A stretch of DNA of 64,000 nucleotides from Hymenobacter puniceus (GTDB lineage: Bacteria > Bacteroidota > Bacteroidia > Cytophagales > Hymenobacteraceae), in the NCBI RefSeq assembly GCF_014333525.1, contig NZ_JACSCX010000002.1:1-64000 (forward strand), written 5' to 3'. Below the pieces are notes generated by a model, which saw only the letters and a list, made by a program, of their open reading frames with translations, was not told the origin of the DNA and did not search any database. The translations under genes and the position numbers were made by a program. Positions 35,466 through 43,975 of this stretch are shown piece by piece. Position 1 is the stretch's first letter. The number at the start of each line of letters is the position of its first letter.

Positions 35466-35789
35466 CTACGGCACGATGGTAACAGGCTTCGTGGTGCTGG
35501 AAGATTTGTCGTCTCCTTTAGCCGTGAGTTTGATAGTGAAAGTACCCGCCGCATTGTACTTATGCTTGGTCTTGAGGCCAGTTGTGCTGGCGCCGTCGCC
35601 CCATTCCCATACATAGCTGTCGGCGTCGGAGCTGCAGCCAGCATTCACTTCCACTTCGTCGTTGATTTTAGAACTGGGAATACCTTTTTCAATGGTGAAA
35701 CAAGCTTCCGGCTCTTTGGAACAAGAAGCTAGCATCAAGCCAGCCAGCAGGAATGCGGTGGAAGTGCAAAATGAGAGAAGGTTTTTCAT
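35466..35789 (-). CDS. PKD-domain lipoprotein
   Basis: The 107-residue product from the ATG at 35789 has a lipoprotein signal with lipobox L20-A-S-C23. The rest is a single PKD-type beta-sandwich: DSYVWEWGDGASTTGLKTKHKY is the characteristic WxWGDG...H/Y core, followed by FTIKLTA. Single PKD domains usually mediate surface interactions. It is convergent with purH. No partner gene is evident. Confidence 0.82.
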   Translation of the reverse strand: MKNLLSFCTSTAFLLAGLMLASCSKEPEACFTIEKGIPSSKINDEVEVNAGCSSDADSYVWEWGDGASTTGLKTKHKYNAAGTFTIKLTAKGDDKSSSTTKPVTIVP

Positions 35790-36148
35790 ATATAAATGCA
35801 AGTTTGCTTGAAAAGATACAATAATTTTATTCTCGACTAGCTAAGTGTCTGCTGCTAGTTGGAAGTGACGCGCACAAATAGGGGGCGCTAAGATTTGTCT
35901 AAAAATGCCGCAACGCCCGATGAGGCAGGACGTGCCCGGTAGAGTTAGAATACTTTCCAGATGCCGCCTAGTTGAGTATACGTGCTGCCAGACAGCCCAC
36001 AGTGGAGCTGCCTTCTGAAAGAGTTATCTATTGTGCTTGCTGAAAGCGCATTCAGCAGAAAATATCATATTTCAGGAGGTGCTTCGTTACAGAGCTTGGC
36101 TTGTAGTAGCCTTGAGGTATTGGATGCCTACCTTCGCCGAAACTTGCT
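35790..36148. other. Gene-free region between the PKD lipoprotein and mreB
   Basis: About 425 bases separate the divergent PKD lipoprotein and mreB. I see no supported coding frame, tRNA or long inverted repeat. The part next to the lipoprotein gene is AT-rich (35815-35835) and may hold its promoter. A TACCTTCG box at 36129 and the TACTTTTG box at 36149 lie at the mreB end. Confidence 0.6.
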
Positions 36149-36156
36149 TACTTTTG
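36149..36156 (+). promoter_or_regulatory. Likely -7 box of the mre cluster
   Basis: TACTTTTG fits TAnnTTTG exactly and lies 59 bases before mreB. A TTGG at 36120-36123 is 26 bases upstream of it, slightly too far for a standard -33 box. Confidence 0.55.
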
Positions 36157-36215
36157 CCCCCACTTTTTGTGCGGGTGCAAATGCCCCGTGCTCATTCACT
36201 TGCCGCCGTTAACCA

Positions 36216-37241
36216 ATGGGTTTCTTTAATTTCCTCACCAGCGATATTGCCATCGACCTGGGAACGGCTAATACGCTCATCATCCACAACGACAAAATCG
36301 TGGTGGACGAGCCGAGCATCATCGCCAAAGACCGTACAACCAATAAGGTAATTGCCGTGGGCCGGCAAGCGCAGCAGATGCACGAAAAGACCCACGATAA
36401 TATCAAGACCATCCGCCCGCTCAAGGACGGCGTAATTGCCGACTTCCACGCCGCCGAGGAGATGATCAAAGGCATGATCAAGATGATTGACACGCGTAAC
36501 CGGTTATTTCAGCCGTCGCACCGCATGGTCATCTGCATTCCGTCGGGCATCACCGAGGTGGAAAAGCGCGCTGTGCGTGACTCCGCCGAGCACGCCGGCG
36601 CCAAGGAAGTCTGGATGATTCAGGAGCCCATGGCTGCTGCCATCGGTATCGGCATTGATGTAGAGCAGCCCGTAGGGTCGATGATTATCGACATTGGAGG
36701 TGGTACCACTGAAATTGCGGTGATTGCCCTGTCGGGCATTGTCTGTGACCAGAGCATCAAGACGGCCGGTGACGTGTTCAACCAGGATATCCTCGACTAC
36801 ATGCGTCGCCAGCACAACCTGCTGATCGGGGAGCGTTCGGCAGAGCGCATCAAGATTGAAGTAGGAGCGGCCCTCACCGAGCTGGACCAGACGCCGCCCG
36901 ACTTCGAGGTGCGCGGCCGCGACCTGATGACCGGCATTCCGAAGGTTATCAAAGTAACGTCGTCGGAAATTGCTATTGCCCTCGACAAGTCGGTGGCCAA
37001 GATTGAGGAAGCCGTGCTGAAGGCGCTGGAGATTTCGCCGCCCGAATTGTCGGCTGATATCTATGAAAACGGCATTCATCTGACCGGCGGCGGTGCCCTG
37101 CTGCGTGGCCTCGACAAGCGCCTGGCCGCCAAAACTAAGCTGCCGATTCACATTGCCGAAGACCCGCTCCGCGCCGTGGTGCGTGGCACCGGCGCCGCCA
37201 TCAAAAACATCCAGGCCTTCCGCAGCGTGCTGCTGACCTAG
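36216..37241 (+). CDS. mreB: Rod-shape-determining protein MreB
   Basis: MreB is the actin-like ATPase that guides the elongation peptidoglycan machinery along the inner membrane. The 341-residue protein has the actin-fold phosphate motif DLGTANT near residue 12, PSGITEVEKRAVRDSAEHAGA, the second phosphate loop IDIGGGTTEIAVI and GGGALLRGLD. It is the first gene of mreB-mreC-mreD-mrdA-rodA. The spacer to mreC holds an inverted AT-rich heptamer array. Confidence 0.97.
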   Translation: MGFFNFLTSDIAIDLGTANTLIIHNDKIVVDEPSIIAKDRTTNKVIAVGRQAQQMHEKTHDNIKTIRPLKDGVIADFHAAEEMIKGMIKMIDTRNRLFQPSHRMVICIPSGITEVEKRAVRDSAEHAGAKEVWMIQEPMAAAIGIGIDVEQPVGSMIIDIGGGTTEIAVIALSGIVCDQSIKTAGDVFNQDILDYMRRQHNLLIGERSAERIKIEVGAALTELDQTPPDFEVRGRDLMTGIPKVIKVTSSEIAIALDKSVAKIEEAVLKALEISPPELSADIYENGIHLTGGGALLRGLDKRLAAKTKLPIHIAEDPLRAVVRGTGAAIKNIQAFRSVLLT

Positions 37242-37242
37242 C

Positions 37243-37367
37243 GTCAATTAAGAATTAAGAATTGAGAATTAAGAATTGGCTGTTCGACTGTGTGGCCCTC
37301 CGGGTGTTCAGGCAGTTAAAGCAGACAGTCCATAATTCTTGATTCTTGATTCTTAATTTTTAATTGA
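37243..37367. repeat. Inverted heptamer-repeat array before mreC
   Basis: Left words AATTAAG-AATTAAG-AATTGAG-AATTAAG (about 37246-37273) face ATTCTTG-ATTCTTG-ATTCTTA-ATTTTTA on the right (about 37334-37361). The array ends one base before the mreC start codon. It contrasts strongly in base composition with the GC-rich genes on either side. Confidence 0.88.
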
Positions 37368-37368
37368 A

Positions 37369-38295
37369 ATGAGAAACCTGTTCGCCTTTCTGTTTCGCTA
37401 CCGAGGGATGCTCGTGTTTGCGTTGCTGGAGGTGGCCAGTTTGTATCTGCTGATTCGCAACAGCACCTACCAGCGGGCGGCGTTCTTTAATTCGGCCAAC
37501 GCCTATGTGGGGCAGGTGCTCGACGTGCGGACGCAGATTTATGATTACTTCCGGCTGGTGAGCATCAACCAGGGTTTGGTGCAGGAAAACGCCGCGCTGC
37601 GCCAGCAGCTGTATTTGGCCGATGTAAGCCGCCGCGAAGCGCGCCGCCTGCCGGTGCAGCAGGATAGCGCCTCGCAGGTCCGCCTGGCCGGCCTGGCCTA
37701 CCCCGATTCGTTGCTGCTGGGGCTGCGCCCGCTGCCCACCCGCGACCCCGACTACCCGCTGATTCCGGCCCGGGTGCTCAATAATACCCTGCGCCGCGTG
37801 GACAACTACCTAACCCTGAATGTGGGCACCCGTCAGGGGTTGCGGCCGGGCATGGGCGTGCTGGCGGCGGCCGGTGTGGTGGGGCGGGTGAAAGTAGTGA
37901 GTGAAAACTACGCCACCGTCACGTCGGTGCTGCACTCAAAAACGTTCATATCGGCTAAAATTCTGCGCGACAACACGTTCGGCAGTATCCGCTGGCTTGG
38001 CGACGACCCCACGCACGCGCTGCTCGACAACATTCCGCGCCAAAACAAGCTGGTGCGCGGCGACACCATCGTGACGTCGGGCTATAATGCCGTGTTTCCG
38101 GAGGGCGTGCTGATTGGCACTATCGACGGGTTTGTGAAAGAGCCCGACAAGAACTTCTGGACGGTGCGGGTGCGGCTGGCCGTCAATTTCTCCAACCTAA
38201 CCTACGTGTACGTGATAAACCCGCGGCCCAAAGCCGAGCGTGATACGCTGGAACTGAAAGCAGGCATGAAGCCGGAAGGGGAGGAGCGGCCATGA
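37369..38295 (+). CDS. mreC: Rod-shape-determining protein MreC
   Basis: MreC is a periplasmic scaffold that activates the PBP2-RodA synthase. The 308-residue protein has an N-terminal membrane anchor (about 14-30), a coiled-coil (about 70-95, VQENAALRQQLYLADVSRRE) and two beta-barrel subdomains with LTLNVGTRQGLRPGMGVL and the conserved VVTSGYNAVFPEGVLIGTI-like segment near 240-260. Its stop codon overlaps the mreD start as ATGA, so the two are translationally coupled. Confidence 0.94.
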   Translation: MRNLFAFLFRYRGMLVFALLEVASLYLLIRNSTYQRAAFFNSANAYVGQVLDVRTQIYDYFRLVSINQGLVQENAALRQQLYLADVSRREARRLPVQQDSASQVRLAGLAYPDSLLLGLRPLPTRDPDYPLIPARVLNNTLRRVDNYLTLNVGTRQGLRPGMGVLAAAGVVGRVKVVSENYATVTSVLHSKTFISAKILRDNTFGSIRWLGDDPTHALLDNIPRQNKLVRGDTIVTSGYNAVFPEGVLIGTIDGFVKEPDKNFWTVRVRLAVNFSNLTYVYVINPRPKAERDTLELKAGMKPEGEERP

Positions 38296-38819
38296 AGGGA
38301 GTAGGGGCGTTGCTGATTCAGGTGCTGCGGTTCGGGTTCTACCTGGCCGTGCACATGCTGCTGGTTAGCAAGCTGGTGCTGTTTGATCTGGGCTGGTGCT
38401 TTTTCTACCTGGGCTTTCTGTTGTTTTTGCCCATCGGCACGCCCATCGTGCTGCAGCTGGTGCTGGGCTTCGTCACGGGTTTGCTCATGGACATGTTCTA
38501 TGACACCGGCGGTGTGCACGCAGCCTCGGCGGTGCTGCTGTGCTACCTGCGGCCCTGGGTGCTACGCCTGCTCACCCCGCGCGACGGCTACGAAGCCCAG
38601 GATTCGGTGAACGTGCATCAGATGGGCGGGCAGTGGTTTGTGGTGTACATGGCGCTGCTGGTAGGGCTGCACCACGCAACCTTCTTCTTGCTGGAGTTGG
38701 GCAGCTTCCGGGCTTTTGGCCTTACGCTGGCAAAGATTGTGGTCAGTACTCTGTTTACGGGCCTGACGCTGCTGATCATCCAGCTGATTTTCTTCCCAAC
38801 CAAGCGGCGCGGGCGGTAA
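38292..38819 (+). CDS. mreD: Rod-shape-determining protein MreD
   Basis: MreD is a small integral membrane partner of MreC. The 175-residue product has about five hydrophobic segments and the family-like GFVTGLLMDMFYDTGGVHAASAVLLCYLRPWVL region. Sequence conservation in this family is low, but position directly after mreC with a 4-base ATGA overlap makes the call firm. Confidence 0.9.
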   Translation: MKGVGALLIQVLRFGFYLAVHMLLVSKLVLFDLGWCFFYLGFLLFLPIGTPIVLQLVLGFVTGLLMDMFYDTGGVHAASAVLLCYLRPWVLRLLTPRDGYEAQDSVNVHQMGGQWFVVYMALLVGLHHATFFLLELGSFRAFGLTLAKIVVSTLFTGLTLLIIQLIFFPTKRRGR

Positions 38820-38820
38820 T

Positions 38821-38906
38821 CCTTCCCCAAAAGGCAGGGGCTCTAGCTCTAAAATAGCAATGACTACTTTTTTCTAAAACCAGAGCCTCTGCCTTTTGGG
38901 GAGGGG
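38821..38906. repeat. Inverted repeat between mreD and mrdA
   Basis: CCCCAAAAGGCAGGGGCTCT on the left pairs with AGAGCCTCTGCCTTTTGGGG on the right with one mismatch, around a ~35-base AT-rich loop. The right arm abuts the -33 box of mrdA, so the hairpin may end the mreD transcript or influence the promoter. Confidence 0.85.
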
Positions 38907-38936
38907 TTGGGGTGGGGGCAATCGGTGTTATCTTTG
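38907..38936 (+). promoter_or_regulatory. Promoter of mrdA-rodA
   Basis: TTGG (38907-38910) and TATCTTTG (38929-38936): TTG and the -7 box are 19 bases apart, a near-perfect match to the Bacteroidota promoter consensus. It lies 48 bases before mrdA and gives the synthase genes their own start within the mre cluster. Confidence 0.8.
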
Positions 38937-38984
38937 TGAATCCGGCCCGTTGGCCGTAAGTGCTTTTCTCTCAGAACACACGCT

Positions 38985-40823
38985 TTGCAATACCTCGAAG
39001 GACGCCGGTTTGTGGTGCTGGCTATTTTTCTGGCCGTAGCCATCACCTTCGGCGCCCGGCTTTTCTACATTCAGGTGCTCGATGGCAGCTACAAGCTGGC
39101 CGCCGACCGCAACACGCTGCAGCGCATTGTGCAGGTGCCCTACCGCGGCCTCATCTACGACCGTAAAGGCCAGCTGCTGGTGCAGAACATGCCTGTGTAC
39201 GATTTAATGGTGGTGCCGCGCGAAGTCAAGCAGCTGGATACAGCCCGCTTCTGCCAGCTGCTGCAGCTGCCGCTGGAAGAGGTGCGCCTGGGTTTGCAAA
39301 CGGCCCGCGCCTACTCCCGCGTAAAGGCTTCGCCGCTGGTGCAGAACCTAAGCACGCCCGAGTTGGCCGCCATCCAGGATAACCTTATCGACTTTCCGGG
39401 CTTCAGCATCAAGGCCCGCATGGCGCGCTCCTACCGCACCGAAAACATGGCCCACGCCCTGGGCTACGTGGGCGCCATCACGCCGGCGTTTCTGGAAAAG
39501 GAAAAGTACGCCAAGTACCTGCCCGGCGACTTTCTGGGCATTTCAGGGCTGGAATCGTTCTATGAGACGCAGATGATGGGGCGGCGTGGCGTGCAGTACC
39601 GCATGGTGAACGTGCGCGGCATCGAGAAAGGCTCGTTCCGCGACGGCGAATACGATACGCTGTCGGTGGCGGGGCAGGATTTGCATACCAGCATCGATAT
39701 TGAGCTGCAGAAATACGGCGAGATGCTGATGCAGAACAAGCGCGGCTCCATCGTGGCCCTTGACCCTAAAACCGGCGAAATCCTGGCCATGGTGTCGGCG
39801 CCGGGCTTCGAGCCGTCGGTGCTGACCGGCAAAGGCATGGGCAACCGCTACATGGAGCTGCTGCAGGACACGGCCAAGCCGCTGTTCAACCGCCCGCTGA
39901 TGGCCACCTACCCGCCTGGCTCGGTATTCAAGCTGGTGAATGAGTTGGTGGCGCTGCAAATGGGCGTTGTGACGCCCCAGACGCCATTTGACTGCAACTG
40001 GAAGCTGGTGCGCTGCACCCACCGCCACGAGTATCCGCGCGACGTCAGCATTGCCATCAAGAACAGCTGCAACCCGTATTTCTACCAGGTGATGCGGGCG
40101 GCCGTGCTGCGCGGGCGCTCCACCAACCGTTTTGAGGACGCCCGCCTGGGCTACAGCGAGTGGCGGCGCCAGGTGATGACCTTCGGGCTGGGCGACAAGC
40201 TGGGCGTGGACATTTCGCAGGAGAAAAAGGGCCTCATCCCAACTTCCGACTTCTACGACAAAGCCTACGGCTTTCACCGCTGGAATTTCCGCACCATCTA
40301 TTCACTATCCATCGGGCAGGGCGAAATGGGCGTTACGGGCCTGCAGATGGCCAACATGCTGGCTATTATTGCCAACCGCGGCCATTACTACACGCCGCAC
40401 TTCGTGAAAGGCATTGGCACGGGCGGGCCGCTGCCGCAGTACCTGCAGCGGCACGTTACGGCCGTCGATCCGCAGTATTTTGAAACCATCGTACCGGGCA
40501 TGCAGGCCGTAGTGGACGGGCGCGGCGGCACCGGCAACAATGCCTCACTGCTGGATGTGGGTATATCGGTGGCCGGCAAAACGGGCACCGTGCAAAACCG
40601 GCACGGCGCCGACCACGCCACTTTCGCTGCTTTCGCGCCCGCCGAAGACCCCAAAATTGCCATTGCGGTGTTCATTGAAAATGCCGGCTTTGGCGGCGCC
40701 TCAGCCGCGCCTATGGCTGCGCTGATGATGGAAAAATACCTGCGTGGCAACGTGGCTCCCTGGCGTAAGCGCTGGGAAACTTGGTTGCAAAGCCCCGCCG
40801 AGAAGTTTATCCGAAAACGTTGA
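38985..40823 (+). CDS. mrdA: Penicillin-binding protein 2 (elongation transpeptidase)
   Basis: PBP2 cross-links peptidoglycan during rod elongation in complex with RodA. The 612-residue protein has one N-terminal membrane segment (about 9-25), a dimerisation/pedestal region (RGLIYDRKGQLLVQN) and the transpeptidase domain with the active serine S313 in SVFK (313-316), S361-C-N363 and K532-T-G-T535. The start codon appears to be TTG at 38985; no ATG upstream of the membrane segment is available. A consensus promoter lies 48 bases upstream. Confidence 0.95.
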   Translation: MQYLEGRRFVVLAIFLAVAITFGARLFYIQVLDGSYKLAADRNTLQRIVQVPYRGLIYDRKGQLLVQNMPVYDLMVVPREVKQLDTARFCQLLQLPLEEVRLGLQTARAYSRVKASPLVQNLSTPELAAIQDNLIDFPGFSIKARMARSYRTENMAHALGYVGAITPAFLEKEKYAKYLPGDFLGISGLESFYETQMMGRRGVQYRMVNVRGIEKGSFRDGEYDTLSVAGQDLHTSIDIELQKYGEMLMQNKRGSIVALDPKTGEILAMVSAPGFEPSVLTGKGMGNRYMELLQDTAKPLFNRPLMATYPPGSVFKLVNELVALQMGVVTPQTPFDCNWKLVRCTHRHEYPRDVSIAIKNSCNPYFYQVMRAAVLRGRSTNRFEDARLGYSEWRRQVMTFGLGDKLGVDISQEKKGLIPTSDFYDKAYGFHRWNFRTIYSLSIGQGEMGVTGLQMANMLAIIANRGHYYTPHFVKGIGTGGPLPQYLQRHVTAVDPQYFETIVPGMQAVVDGRGGTGNNASLLDVGISVAGKTGTVQNRHGADHATFAAFAPAEDPKIAIAVFIENAGFGGASAAPMAALMMEKYLRGNVAPWRKRWETWLQSPAEKFIRKR

Positions 40824-40840
40824 TTCAACACACTGTTAAA

Positions 40841-40946
40841 AAGAACGTCCTGCTGAGCTTGCCGAAGCATCTCGCCCGCTTCGTTGCACTGGTATATAAA
40901 TAGTCAGCGGTAGAGATGCTTCGGCAAGCTCAGCATGACATTCTTT
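40841..40946. repeat. GTCAT-type inverted repeat, copy C
   Basis: AAGAACGTCCTGCTGAGCTT and the following 13 bases pair with their complement ending near 40946, with two mismatches near the outer end. The loop shares CGTTGCACT and TAGTCAG with copy G (61263). It ends 12 bases before the rodA start. Confidence 0.88.
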
Positions 40947-40958
40947 TAGTCCTCTCCC

Positions 40959-42263
40959 ATGTCCGCCTCACCCGCCAGATATTCGCGCAGCATTGATTGG
41001 GTTACCGTGGGGATTTATTCCCTGATGGTGCTGCTGGGCTGGGTGAGCGTGTACGCGGCCAGCTACTCGCCCGACGCGCCCACCAATGGCAGCCTATTTG
41101 GTAACCTAAGCTTTCAGCAGCTTATGGCTTTCGATTGGTTTAAGCAGATTCTGTGGATTGGTACCGCCGTAGTGCTCATTGTGGTGCTGGTCGTCATCGA
41201 CTATAAAGCCTACGACACGTTTGCCTTCGTGCTCTACGGCGGCATGATTCTGCTGCTGATTGTCACGCCATTTATTGCCCGGCCCATCGGCGGGTCGCGC
41301 TCCTGGCTGGAGCTGGGGCCGATGCGGCTGCAACCGGCCGAGTTTGCCAAGTTTGTGACGGCCCTGGCCGTGTCGCGCTACATGGCCAGCATCAACCTGC
41401 GCCAGCAAAACTTCCGCGACCAGGCCGTGCTGGCTGGCCTTACGCTGCTGCCCCCGGTGCTTATTCTGGCTGCCAACGAAACCGGGCAGGCGCTGGTGTT
41501 TGCCGCCTTCCTGCTGGCGTACTTCCGTGAGGGCATGTCGCCGCTGATTCTGGTGATTCTGGCCGCTGCTGCCGTCATTCTGATTCTGGCGCTGCTGGTG
41601 CCCAAGCTGTGGCTGGTAGTGGCCTTCACCGCTATTCTGGGGGCAGTGCTAGCCCTGAACCCCAAGGTGCTGCGCCACCATTTACCGGTGTCGGTGGCGG
41701 TGTGGGGTGTCGTGGTTGGAATGGTGTTTGGGGTAGATTTCTTCTTCAATAATGTGCTGCAGCCACACCAGCGCAAGCGTATCGAGGTGCTCATCAATCC
41801 CTCGGCCGACCCGCTGGGCGTGGGTTGGAACGTGACGCAAAGCAAGATTGCCATTGGCTCGGGTGGCTTTACTGGCAAGGGCTTTCTGCAGGGCACCCAA
41901 ACCAAGTTCGACTTTGTGCCGGCTCAAAGCACTGACTTCATTTTCTGCACCATTGGCGAAGAATGGGGCTGGCTAGGTACCACGGTGGTCATTATCTTGT
42001 TTATGGCGCTGCTGGGCCGGGTGGTCTACGTGGCGGAGCGCCAGAAATCGGTGTTTGGGCGTACCTACGGCTACTGCGTGGCCAGTATTCTGTTCTTCCA
42101 CTTCGCCATCAACATCGGCATGACCATCGGGCTGGCGCCGGTCGTAGGCATTCCGCTGCCGTTGTTCAGCTACGGCGGCTCGTCGTTGTGGTCGTTCACC
42201 ACGTTGCTGTTTATCCTGCTTGGTATTGATGCTTACCGCAAGCAGGATCTGGAGCGGTACTAG
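40959..42263 (+). CDS. rodA: Rod-shape peptidoglycan glycosyltransferase RodA
   Basis: RodA is the SEDS-family lipid II polymerase of the elongasome. The 434-residue protein has about ten membrane segments, the conserved GSRSWLELGPMRLQPAEFAK region, PAQSTDFIFCTIGEEWG and the C-terminal PLFSYGGSS. It follows mrdA with only a repeat hairpin between them, as in typical mrdA-rodA pairs. Confidence 0.95.
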   Translation: MSASPARYSRSIDWVTVGIYSLMVLLGWVSVYAASYSPDAPTNGSLFGNLSFQQLMAFDWFKQILWIGTAVVLIVVLVVIDYKAYDTFAFVLYGGMILLLIVTPFIARPIGGSRSWLELGPMRLQPAEFAKFVTALAVSRYMASINLRQQNFRDQAVLAGLTLLPPVLILAANETGQALVFAAFLLAYFREGMSPLILVILAAAAVILILALLVPKLWLVVAFTAILGAVLALNPKVLRHHLPVSVAVWGVVVGMVFGVDFFFNNVLQPHQRKRIEVLINPSADPLGVGWNVTQSKIAIGSGGFTGKGFLQGTQTKFDFVPAQSTDFIFCTIGEEWGWLGTTVVIILFMALLGRVVYVAERQKSVFGRTYGYCVASILFFHFAINIGMTIGLAPVVGIPLPLFSYGGSSLWSFTTLLFILLGIDAYRKQDLERY

Positions 42264-42340
42264 CGCTGCCTGTGGCTTTTTCTGGTTGGTGGTTAGCTGA
42301 TAGTAGCAATAAGCAGTAGCGCGAAGCAGCCGCTGCGCGC

Positions 42341-42348
42341 TACTTTCG
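42341..42348 (+). promoter_or_regulatory. Possible -7 box
   Basis: TACTTTCG lies 16 bases before the start of the 42365 membrane protein gene. It is one base from the TAnnTTTG consensus. No -33 box is evident. Confidence 0.4.
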
Positions 42349-42364
42349 TTTCTAAACCAAGCAC

Positions 42365-43975
42365 ATGCGGCACCGCCAACCAGTTCTCAGCAACTCACCA
42401 GCAGCCCACTCCGAGTTGGGCGTGGTGCTGCTGCTCACGCTGCTAGCCTTGCTGCTGCCCACCCGCAACTCCACGCCCGACGCCTGGTACTACGCTGCCT
42501 GCGTGCGCCACGGCCACGAGCTGCTGCTGCCGCACCATCTGCTCTACAACGTGGTGGGCTGGCTTTGGTGGCAGCTGCTACCAGCTTCGCTGGATACGCT
42601 GGCGGCCCTTAAAGTTCTGAACACGCTGGCTTTTGGAGGCTGCCTGCTGGTGTTGCGGAGTCTGCTGCGGCGTATCGGAGGCGTTATGGCGCCGGTGGCT
42701 GGTTGGCTGCTGCTGGTGGGTAGCTCGTTTGGGATGCTGCGCTTCGCCACCGAAAACGAAACATACATCCTGCCACTGCTGCTCTCGCTGCTGGCCAGCC
42801 GCAGCTGGTGGTACGCCGCCACTGGCGAAACCGGCCGCCGGGGCTGGCTGGCGGCAGGTGCGTGGGCCGCCGGGGCGGCACTGCTGCACCAGATTCATGC
42901 GTTCTGGTGGCTGGGGCTGCTGATGGGGGTGCTGTGGGCGCATCCTGCTAGGCGCTGGGTTATGGCCGCGTTGTACTGTCTGCCGGCGTTGCTGGTGCCG
43001 GTGGCCTATGCGGCGGCGCTGCCGTCGTGGCAGCTGCCGTTTACACTGTCGGCTTTCTGGCAATTTGTGTTTTATGAGCTTTACCACGGCCATGCTGGCG
43101 CCGTGCCCTCGGGCCGGACACTGCTGCTGATGGGCGTGAGCGTAGTGCGCACGTTCGGGCAGCTGCATGGCAGCACGCTGGCGCTGCTGCAGCGCTGGCC
43201 GCTGTTAGTGAGTATGGTGCTGCTGTGCATTGGGCTGATGCTAAGGGCAGGCTGGCAAATCTGGCGTAGTTATCGGCCCCGGTCAACTGCCCGCCGCTTG
43301 CAGCACGCTGTTGCGGAACCTGAGTTACCAATGCCAGACGGCACCGGCGCTATGCTGCCAACCGGGCCATTTCGCACGTTCCACCGTACGCACCTGCTGA
43401 TTTTGCTGCTGCATCTGGCCTGTGCGCTGTGGGCAGCCGGCAACGCCGAGTTTCTGGTGATGCTGCCGGCTCTGGTGGCGCTGCTGCTGGTGCGGCAGGT
43501 GTGGCCCGGCCGGGCGCTGGTGCTGGCAGGAGCAGCGCTTTTGATCTGGAACCTGACATTTGGTTTGCTGCCGGCACATCTGCTGCGCTTCACCAACACA
43601 GCCCCGCTGCTAACCCGAATCCAGCAGGAGCCTACTGCCTTCTGGCTGCTATCCGACCCAAACCTAGTGCTAAACCAATTGCACTACCGCACCGGCCGGC
43701 CGGTAGGGCCGCTCAATATCCTGCCGGCTCCAACTCTGCTGTTGCAGCAGCCCGGGCAGTCGGCGGCCAAGCTGCGGGCATGGCTGCGGCAGCGCCAGGC
43801 CGCCGGCCAGCCCGTCTACACCGATGCGCTGGATGGCCCGCGCCTGCTCGACCGCGCCCGCCTCACCCAGGGCGACGATGCCACCCAGCGCCAGCTGCTA
43901 CGGGGCTTTCAGCTCGTACGCGTCGATTCGATAACTACTTCGTTTGGGTGGGTCTATCTGACGCGGGTGCAGTAG
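42365..43975 (+). CDS. Polytopic membrane protein, GT-C-like glycosyltransferase candidate
   Basis: The 536-residue protein has about ten to twelve hydrophobic segments. After the first segment comes STPDAWYYA, an acidic residue followed by aromatic residues as in the first periplasmic loop of GT-C enzymes (GT39/GT83-like), which use lipid-linked sugars. A soluble C-terminal tail (about 420-536) follows. No closer family is recognised. It converges with the 43935 gene, overlapping by 41 bases, and that gene has a similar design. Confidence 0.65.
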   Translation: MRHRQPVLSNSPAAHSELGVVLLLTLLALLLPTRNSTPDAWYYAACVRHGHELLLPHHLLYNVVGWLWWQLLPASLDTLAALKVLNTLAFGGCLLVLRSLLRRIGGVMAPVAGWLLLVGSSFGMLRFATENETYILPLLLSLLASRSWWYAATGETGRRGWLAAGAWAAGAALLHQIHAFWWLGLLMGVLWAHPARRWVMAALYCLPALLVPVAYAAALPSWQLPFTLSAFWQFVFYELYHGHAGAVPSGRTLLLMGVSVVRTFGQLHGSTLALLQRWPLLVSMVLLCIGLMLRAGWQIWRSYRPRSTARRLQHAVAEPELPMPDGTGAMLPTGPFRTFHRTHLLILLLHLACALWAAGNAEFLVMLPALVALLLVRQVWPGRALVLAGAALLIWNLTFGLLPAHLLRFTNTAPLLTRIQQEPTAFWLLSDPNLVLNQLHYRTGRPVGPLNILPAPTLLLQQPGQSAAKLRAWLRQRQAAGQPVYTDALDGPRLLDRARLTQGDDATQRQLLRGFQLVRVDSITTSFGWVYLTRVQ

